Shown: positions 58,167 through 64,000 of the stretch, piece after piece
How positions within the stretch are numbered: position 1 is the first letter of the stretch
How the letters are laid out: each line of letters starts with the position of its first letter
NCBI RefSeq assembly: GCF_020268605.1
Contig: NZ_CP084222.1
Location: 2,728,001 to 2,792,000 of the forward strand
Direction of reading: 5' to 3'
DNA length: 64,000 bases
DNA from: Arsenophonus apicola
GTDB taxonomy: Bacteria > Pseudomonadota > Gammaproteobacteria > Enterobacterales > Enterobacteriaceae
Notes under the pieces: generated by a model
The model's input: only the letters and a program-made list of their open reading frames with translations
Database searches by the model: none
What the model was told of the DNA's origin: nothing
Translations under genes and position numbers: made by a program

Positions 58167-59804
58167 TTAGCCAATTTTACCTGTACGATACCATCCCACA
58201 CCCCATGCAATTATACCGAAAAAGATAAACCCAATGGCAGCAATTTTTGAATCGAAAATCTGCAATAAAGTACCAGATATCAAGCAAGTTGCGCCAATTC
58301 CAAGTAAATATTGGCCTTGTCTTTGCTTTACTTGTTGGCCTTGTAGCTGGACAGAGAATTTATCAATACTATCTTGTAAATATTTATGTTGCTTAAGCGC
58401 TCCGTAAATAAGATCAGGAATTTCTGGCATTTTTTCTGCCCAATAGGGTGCTTTTTCCTTAAATGCACTAATAATCGCCGCTAATCCCATTTGCCGATGT
58501 AGCCAATCTTCAAGAAAAGGTTTGGCTGTCTTCCACAAATCTAGTTGTGGATAAAGCTGCCTTCCCAAGCCTTCAATATAGATCAAGGTTTTTTGCAGTA
58601 ACACTAATTGAGGCTGAACCTCCATATTAAAACGACGGGCGGTATTGAATAAATTGAATAAAACATGACCAAAAGAAATTTCTGCCAGTGGTTTCTCAAA
58701 AATTGGCTCGCATACTGTTCGAATGGCAAATTCAAAATCTTCTACATTAGTATCAGCTGGTACCCAACCCGAATCGACATGTAATTCAGCTACCTTCCGG
58801 TAATCACGATTAAAAAAGGCGATAAAATTTTCTGCCAAATAACGTTTATCTTCTTTATTTAACGAACCGACAATACCACAATCAATACCGATATATTGTG
58901 GATCCTCAGTTTGCTCTCGACTGATAAAAATATTACCAGGATGCATATCAGCATGAAAAAAGCTATCGCGAAAAACTTGGGTAAAAAAGACTTTTACCCC
59001 GCGCTCAGCTAATAACTTCATATTAATTCCCTGTTTCTTTAACGCGTCAATATCAGAAACAGGAATACCATAAATACGCTCCATAACCATCACATTCTCC
59101 CGACAGTAGTCTGAATAGACTTCGGGAATATAAAGCATGGAACTATTTTCAAAATTACGCCTCAATTGGATTGCATTTGCTGCCTCACGCAACAAATTTA
59201 ATTCATCAATTAATGTTTTTTCATACTCTCGAACAACTTCCCGCGGACGTAAACGCCTTCCATCAGGTAAAAGTGGGATCCAATTAGCCAGCCGATACAT
59301 CAAGTTTATATCGGCTTTAATAATAGGTAATATATCTGGGCGAATGACTTTAATTACAATTTGTTTATTATTCTGTTTTAATTTTGCCGTATGTACTTGG
59401 GCAATTGAGGCCGAGGCCAAGGGCTCCTCATCAAAATCATCGAACCAGGTTTCAAGAGAGCCACCTAATGACTGCTCTATATGTTGACGAGCCAATCGGC
59501 CATCGAAACTAGCAACTTTATCTTGCAATAATGCTAATTGGTCAGAAATTATAGTGGGAAAAAGATCGCGACGAGTAGATAGCATCTGACCTAATTTAAT
59601 CCAAACCGGGCCTAAATCTTGTAAAGCTAAACGTAAGCGTTCACCAAGGGCTTTGTCTTTATGCTTATTTGATAACCAAAATAAACAATGGCGTCCAACC
59701 CTTAGTGGTAAAGTAAATTTAATTTTGGGAATGAGTTCATCTAAACCATAATTTAGAAATACTCGAACGATAAAATAGAGCCGTTTAATCTCTCCCGGTC
59801 TCAT
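58167..59804 (-). CDS. ubiB: Ubiquinone biosynthesis kinase-like protein UbiB
   Basis: Atypical protein-kinase-like ATPase of the COQ8/ABC1 family, needed for ubiquinone synthesis. It has 545 residues (E. coli 546) from ATG 59802-59804 with a GGAGG ribosome site; the frame extends 25 codons upstream without support. The KxGQ motif IKLGQMLSTRRD lies near 75, the alanine-rich ASASIAQVH near 125, and HADMHPGNIF near 288. Two C-terminal membrane helices anchor it. It overlaps ubiJ by 20 bases. Confidence 0.96.
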   Translation of the reverse strand: MRPGEIKRLYFIVRVFLNYGLDELIPKIKFTLPLRVGRHCLFWLSNKHKDKALGERLRLALQDLGPVWIKLGQMLSTRRDLFPTIISDQLALLQDKVASFDGRLARQHIEQSLGGSLETWFDDFDEEPLASASIAQVHTAKLKQNNKQIVIKVIRPDILPIIKADINLMYRLANWIPLLPDGRRLRPREVVREYEKTLIDELNLLREAANAIQLRRNFENSSMLYIPEVYSDYCRENVMVMERIYGIPVSDIDALKKQGINMKLLAERGVKVFFTQVFRDSFFHADMHPGNIFISREQTEDPQYIGIDCGIVGSLNKEDKRYLAENFIAFFNRDYRKVAELHVDSGWVPADTNVEDFEFAIRTVCEPIFEKPLAEISFGHVLFNLFNTARRFNMEVQPQLVLLQKTLIYIEGLGRQLYPQLDLWKTAKPFLEDWLHRQMGLAAIISAFKEKAPYWAEKMPEIPDLIYGALKQHKYLQDSIDKFSVQLQGQQVKQRQGQYLLGIGATCLISGTLLQIFDSKIAAIGFIFFGIIAWGVGWYRTGKIG

Positions 59805-60444
59805 ATTTTTCCTCCAATTTAGCCAAACGCTGTTCCAGTTTTGCAATATCCGCTGCCACTTTCTCAACCTTATCAGCAAAACTTAGCACTTCCAATGTAT
59901 TAGGAGACATTCGCCATTCTTCCACCAATACATCTTTAAAATGATTTTTTTGTTGATATAACAAACCATTTATTCCAATTAAACCTTTTTTCACCCAGCG
60001 GCTCATCCCTTCGGCAAGGACATTACCGACATAAGGAGCAAGATAATGAGCGGGATCCCATTGCGCAGCATCAAGCAATGCTGACCAATGCTGCACAATT
60101 TGCATATCCCCTTCGATAACAATCTTGCCATCGTTGATAAGCGTTGAAAGTTGTTGTTTATCTTTAAGCTGCACTAGCGTTACAAACGCCGTTTTTATCA
60201 CACAATCTGCCGGTGTAGGCCACTGATTTACGACATCAACTCGTTGCTCGGAGAAGATAAGTATTAATGGTTGAGATAACTCTTTTAAATTAATCGCCAA
60301 CACTTTGCCAATCAACCTTATTCTGGCTGATTTCAACGCCACTTCCCGATAAAAAAATTTATTCAACATGTTCTGTAAAAAGGAAGCTGCTGCCGCATGT
60401 AATACAGGTATTGTTGAATCGCTTTTCGTTGACGAGGTAGCCAT
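59785..60444 (-). CDS. ubiJ: Ubiquinone biosynthesis accessory factor UbiJ
   Basis: SCP2-domain lipid-binding scaffold of the soluble Ubi complex. It has 219 residues from ATG 60442-60444 (E. coli about 201). The N-terminal SCP2 domain shows INLKELSQPLILIFSEQRVD near 60, and the C-terminus is a short coiled coil (LEQRLAKLEEKYE). It begins one base before the end of ubiE and overlaps ubiB, so the three genes form one operon. Confidence 0.9.
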   Translation of the reverse strand: MATSSTKSDSTIPVLHAAAASFLQNMLNKFFYREVALKSARIRLIGKVLAINLKELSQPLILIFSEQRVDVVNQWPTPADCVIKTAFVTLVQLKDKQQLSTLINDGKIVIEGDMQIVQHWSALLDAAQWDPAHYLAPYVGNVLAEGMSRWVKKGLIGINGLLYQQKNHFKDVLVEEWRMSPNTLEVLSFADKVEKVAADIAKLEQRLAKLEEKYETGRD

Positions 60445-60445
60445 T

Positions 60446-61213
60446 TTAAAATTTGAACCCTCTATGTAGGGCAACAATTCCACCAGTCATATTGGTATAG
60501 GAAACTTGTTCAAACCCGACTAACTCCATCATTGCTTTTAACGTGTCCTGATCTGGATGCATGCGAATAGATTCAGCTAGATAGCGATAGCTATCGGCAT
60601 CATTAACTATCATTTGACCAACGCGTGGCAAAATATGAAAAGAGTAGGCATCATAAGCTTTAGTTAATGCGGGTAAAATGGGTTTTGAAAACTCTAATAC
60701 TAATAAACGACCGCCAGGTTTTAACACCCTAAACATTGATTTAAGTGCTTTATCTTTATCAGTAACATTGCGCAGCCCAAAAGAAATACTAATGCAATCA
60801 AAGTAGTTATCAAGGAAAGGCAGTTCTTCAGCATTAGCCTGGACATAATTAACATTACCAACAATACCCCGATCACGGAGCTTTTCTCGCCCCATCTTCA
60901 GCATAGAATCATTGATATCAGCAAGAACAACCTCACCTTTTTCGCCAACTATTTTAGCAAATTTAGCTGTCAAGTCGCCAGTCCCACCCGCCAGATCTAA
61001 AATATATTGCCCGCGGCGTGCGCCACTAGCTTCTATCGTAAAACGTTTCCAGATTCGATGGATCCCTAATGACATAAGATCGTTCATAAGATCATATTTC
61101 GCGGCCACCGAATGAAAAACAGCAGCAACCAAATTCGCTTTCTCATCCTTGGCTACTTTACGAAAGCCAAAATCAGTGGTTTCTTTAATTGGATCTACCA
61201 TATTCACGCTCAT
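60446..61213 (-). CDS. ubiE: Ubiquinone/menaquinone C-methyltransferase UbiE
   Basis: SAM-dependent methyltransferase acting in both ubiquinone and menaquinone synthesis. It has 255 residues (E. coli 251). Motif I is ILDLAGGTGDLTAKF near 71, followed by SFGLRNVTDKDKAL near 145 and VLKPGGRLLVLEF near 164. A second ATG four codons in (MVDPIKE) matches the E. coli start and may be the real one. Confidence 0.96.
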   Translation of the reverse strand: MSVNMVDPIKETTDFGFRKVAKDEKANLVAAVFHSVAAKYDLMNDLMSLGIHRIWKRFTIEASGARRGQYILDLAGGTGDLTAKFAKIVGEKGEVVLADINDSMLKMGREKLRDRGIVGNVNYVQANAEELPFLDNYFDCISISFGLRNVTDKDKALKSMFRVLKPGGRLLVLEFSKPILPALTKAYDAYSFHILPRVGQMIVNDADSYRYLAESIRMHPDQDTLKAMMELVGFEQVSYTNMTGGIVALHRGFKF

Positions 61214-61288
61214 TTAATCATTAAAATAATCGAAAGTGTAATCATGTTTATCGCAAGCACTTATTTACGATCTACCGATTTTTGTTAA

Positions 61289-62626
61289 TTATGATTTAGC
61301 AGTTTGTTTGCTAAATTCAGTATCAATCGGACGTTTCACTTCTATTCCCAATTCTTTTAAACTTTCCGCCTGACTAATCAAATTACCTTTTCCTTCCGCT
61401 AATTTTTTGATCGCCGATTGATAATTCAGCTGTGCTTTGCTCAAACTCTGACCCAAAACCTGTATATCATCGACAAATAATCGCATTTTGTCATACATTC
61501 TAGCGGCACGCTCAGCAATGACTTGCGCATTTTGACTCTGTCGTTCATAGCGCCACAAATTATTAATAGTGCGTACTGCCACCAATAAGGTTGAAGGACA
61601 AACCAGTAAAATATTATTTCTCAACCCTTCGTCAATCAGGTCAGGGGCTTCACGTAAAGCAATCAAATAAGCGGGTTCGAGTGGAATAAACATTAATACA
61701 TAATCTAGCGATCTTAATCCATTTAATTGATGATAATCTTTTCGTCCAAGCTCTTTTATATGGTTACGCACAGAATTAACATGCCCCCGCAATGCCGTAG
61801 CTCGCTGCTGCTCATCTTCACTATTAAAATAGTGCTCATAAGCTGTCAGAGACATTTTAGCGTCGATTACAACATCTTTACCTTGTGGTAAACGAATAAT
61901 CACATCCGGCTGATAACGGCTATTGGAGGTATTGATACTGACTTGAGTTTCAAATTCATGCCCCTGCCTTAGCCCAGAAGCCTCCAATATGCGAGAAAGA
62001 ATTGTCTCTCCCCAATTGCCCTGAATTTTATTATCCCCTTTTAGCGCTTTAGTCAGATTAATCGTTTCTTTTGCCATCTCTGCATTTAACTGCTGAAGCT
62101 GACGAATTTCATGCGCTAGGGTATGACGCTCACGCGCTTCCTGACTAAAACTTTCATGTACCTGACGGCGAAAACCGTCCAGTTGTTCACGGAAAGGTGT
62201 TAATAGTGCAATTAAACTCTGACGGTTCTGCTCAGAAGCGCGACGTTCATTCTGTTCAAAAATACGATTGGCTAAATTCTCAAATTGAACATTTAACCGC
62301 TGCTCACTATTAAGTAACAGCCGCTGTTTCTCTTCAAAAGCCAGTCGTGTCTCTTCAAGCCGTGTCATCACTTCACGTAATTCAACTTCTTGATTACGAT
62401 TAATTTCCCTTTGTGATCTCAATTCTTGCTCACGTTGTTCACACTCAATTTTCCAATATTCGAGGTGGGCGATTTTTTCCTCATAGCAAGCCTGAATACT
62501 ATAAAAGTCGCGCAATTCCGACTCTTTTTTATTCATTTTCTGCGCAATAACTAGCCAGATCAAACTGCCACCAAAGAGTGTGCCGGTAAGAAATCCAATA
62601 ATTGCATATAATAACTGAATATCCAC
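61289..62626 (-). CDS. rmuC: DNA recombination protein RmuC
   Basis: RmuC-family protein, a predicted membrane-anchored endonuclease-like factor that limits inversion at short repeats. It has 445 residues (E. coli 475). An N-terminal membrane helix (8-28) leads to a long coiled coil (about 35-190, rich in E, Q and R), then the RmuC domain with GNWGETILSRILEASGL near 208 and DVVIDAKMSLTAYEHY near 254, a PD-(D/E)XK-like region. It precedes ubiE as in E. coli. Confidence 0.94.
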   Translation of the reverse strand: MDIQLLYAIIGFLTGTLFGGSLIWLVIAQKMNKKESELRDFYSIQACYEEKIAHLEYWKIECEQREQELRSQREINRNQEVELREVMTRLEETRLAFEEKQRLLLNSEQRLNVQFENLANRIFEQNERRASEQNRQSLIALLTPFREQLDGFRRQVHESFSQEARERHTLAHEIRQLQQLNAEMAKETINLTKALKGDNKIQGNWGETILSRILEASGLRQGHEFETQVSINTSNSRYQPDVIIRLPQGKDVVIDAKMSLTAYEHYFNSEDEQQRATALRGHVNSVRNHIKELGRKDYHQLNGLRSLDYVLMFIPLEPAYLIALREAPDLIDEGLRNNILLVCPSTLLVAVRTINNLWRYERQSQNAQVIAERAARMYDKMRLFVDDIQVLGQSLSKAQLNYQSAIKKLAEGKGNLISQAESLKELGIEVKRPIDTEFSKQTAKS

Positions 62627-62750
62627 CTGGGTTTCCTTAAAATAGTCTTTATTTTATAAAGTAACTTAGTGGTCTACTGTATAAATGTCCAGAATAAAAT
62701 TTGCTTATTTTGGTCAACCAACTGCGTGAGGCTGAAATTTAACGACTGTT

Positions 62751-63281
62751 TTACCCCATCCACTGAGCAAGCCAAGATAAACCAAATGCCCCTGGCGCTA
62801 AAATAGCAAATGCCCAGATCATGGCAGAAAGTAAATTAGCCAGCTGAAAATAATGTTTAGGCATAGCACAAATACCTGCTACTAAGGGAATTACCGCCCT
62901 TAAGGGGCCTAGAAAACGGCCAAGAAAAACACTCCATACTCCCCAACGGTCAAAAAAACGATGACCCCGATCGAGCACTTCAGGACGACGAGAAATTGGC
63001 CACATATGGCGTACACTGTTCTTATAATGAAAACCAAACCAATAAGACAACCAATCACCCAAAAAAGCACCACAAGCGGCAGCAAACCATATCGGTAAAA
63101 AAGCAAGTCCATTATCACCAATTAATGCACCTAAACCAAGCAAAATTACTGTTGCTGGTAACAATAGAGAAATAAAGGCTAACGATTCGCCAAAAGCTAA
63201 TATAAAAACAATAATAATAGCTAATATTTGATGATGACGGGAAAATTCGGTAATAACATTAATAATCTCAGACAAAGTCAA
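62751..63281 (-). CDS. DedA-family membrane protein
   Basis: DedA (SNARE-associated/VTT) inner-membrane protein, 176 residues, related to proteins that flip or handle polyprenyl phosphate and phospholipids. Hydrophobic segments lie at 17-55, 60-78, 130-150 and 155-172. Characteristic motifs are GESLAFISLLLPATV near 31, GAFLGDWLSYWFG near 71 and FLGRFLGPLRAVIPLVAG near 119. It is closest in length to the YohD type. It lies between rmuC and udp, where E. coli has no such gene. Confidence 0.88.
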   Translation of the reverse strand: MTLSEIINVITEFSRHHQILAIIIVFILAFGESLAFISLLLPATVILLGLGALIGDNGLAFLPIWFAAACGAFLGDWLSYWFGFHYKNSVRHMWPISRRPEVLDRGHRFFDRWGVWSVFLGRFLGPLRAVIPLVAGICAMPKHYFQLANLLSAMIWAFAILAPGAFGLSWLAQWMG

Positions 63282-63660
63282 TTTATTATTCCTATTACAG
63301 TTAATCCTTCGTTATTATGTCGGCAATAATGTAAATTATTGTCAGCTTGAAATATAATAATGCGACAAGTTTAACTTATAAAATGATAAATTTAAGTTAT
63401 TTTATTCTATGCTATTATCCGCCAGTTAACATTAATTGGTTTACTAAAAAAAACGAAATAAGAAAATTAGCCGTTAATTGATCAAAATAAAGCTTATTGA
63501 ATACCTACGATAATAAAAAATAAAACGAATATTACTTAAGACGAATAAAAACCGCGATTAAATAAAAATATATAATAAAATAAATTTATCCTAATTTTAT
63601 AAAAATAACAAAAAGTTATACTCGTTTTATCAAATAAAGTAGCAAAACAGGTAGTATTTA
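63282..63660. other. Gap between udp and the DedA gene
   Basis: 379 bases, strongly AT-rich, between the udp stop and the DedA gene start on the same strand. I see no gene, clear hairpin or repeat. The DedA promoter should lie in it. Confidence 0.5.
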
Positions 63661-64000
63661 TTAATTCAATAACCGGCGCACCGCATCAACAACGATCCCT
63701 AAAACATTTCCTTCAGTTTGGCGTAATAAAATTTCATCAGGCGTTTCTTGTTGTGTCCGGTTAACAATCACACCGGCTATCATACCTGCTGATAATCCTT
63801 GGCTAGAGCACATAGTCAGTAAGGTGGCCGACTCCATTTCATAATTAATCACTCCCATCTTTTGCCATTCTTCCATCGATCCGCGAAATCGACGAACAAC
63901 CCGACCACTATAAGTATCGTAACGTTCCTGACCAGGATAAAAAGTATCTGAAGAAGCGGTAATACCAACATGGGTTGTGATCCCTGCTGCTTTAGCAGCT
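63661..64000 (-). CDS. udp: Uridine phosphorylase, C-terminal part (5' end outside window)
   Basis: Cleaves uridine to uracil and ribose 1-phosphate. The last 112 codons are present; the frame runs to the right edge. Motifs SSDTFYPGQERYDTYSGRVV, GSMEEWQKMGVINYEMES (the substrate-binding Glu-Met-Glu) and AGVIVNRTQQE match enterobacterial Udp. It complements the deo genes in nucleoside salvage, and its position beside rmuC matches E. coli. Confidence 0.95.
   Translation of the reverse strand, partial: AAKAAGITTHVGITASSDTFYPGQERYDTYSGRVVRRFRGSMEEWQKMGVINYEMESATLLTMCSSQGLSAGMIAGVIVNRTQQETPDEILLRQTEGNVLGIVVDAVRRLLN

Overview
The window looks like the chromosome of an AT-rich member of the Enterobacterales. 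Nearly every gene is collinear with blocks known from E. coli. The low GC content, several freshly broken genes, a Proteus-type lipase remnant and an intervening sequence in helix 25 of the 23S rRNA point to the Morganellaceae (Proteus/Providencia/Arsenophonus relatives), plausibly a host-associated lineage such as Arsenophonus. That placement is inference from content, because no search could be run. Comparisons with E. coli gene order and protein length are from memory.

Layout. 1-1.4 kb: the 5' end of a secreted-protein gene at the left edge, an AT-rich gene-poor stretch with 8-bp tandem repeats, and a fragment of a P2-type phage tail sheath gene. 1.4-35.5 kb: a block matching the E. coli 99-0 minute region. 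It holds mog, talB, yaaA, the threonine operon with leader and attenuator (thrLABC), arcA, creA, rob, gpmB, a nonsense-interrupted yjjX, trpR with a TrpR operator on its own start, slt, ettA, nadR-radA-serB, ytjB, a deo cluster lacking deoA but carrying a nucleoside transporter, yjjV-yjjU, prfC, an accessory insert (broken lipase and fliB), rimI-holD and rsmC. 35.5-39 kb: yjbB and a glycosyltransferase, which break the E. coli order. 39-45 kb: a complete rRNA operon on the minus strand (16S, tRNA-Ile, tRNA-Ala, 23S, 5S) with P1/P2 promoters, boxA sites and terminator. 45-64 kb: a block matching E. coli around 87 minutes. It holds hemG, trkH, yigZ, a frameshifted pepQ, fadBA with a FadR-like operator, fre, ubiD, pepE, rfaH, tatCBA, ubiB-ubiJ-ubiE, rmuC, a DedA protein and the 3' part of udp.

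How the genes work together. Threonine is made from aspartate by ThrA, ThrB and ThrC under leader-peptide attenuation. The deo genes, nucleoside transporter and udp form a nucleoside salvage set. FadB and FadA form the beta-oxidation complex. UbiB, UbiJ, UbiE, UbiD and Fre cover quinone biosynthesis and flavin reduction. TatABC exports folded proteins, and ArcA, Rob, TrpR and RfaH are regulators. Against the remembered E. coli order, creBCD, deoA, yjjG, osmY and tatD are missing from their expected places.

I found no convincing new multi-gene system: no defence island, CRISPR array, toxin-antitoxin pair or biosynthetic cluster. The points most worth a second look are the large 23S intervening sequence and its palindrome shared with the rRNA spacer, the TrpR operator buried in the slt 3' end and trpR start, the three degraded genes (yjjX, lipase, pepQ), the orphan fliB insert and the synteny breakpoint beside the rRNA operon.
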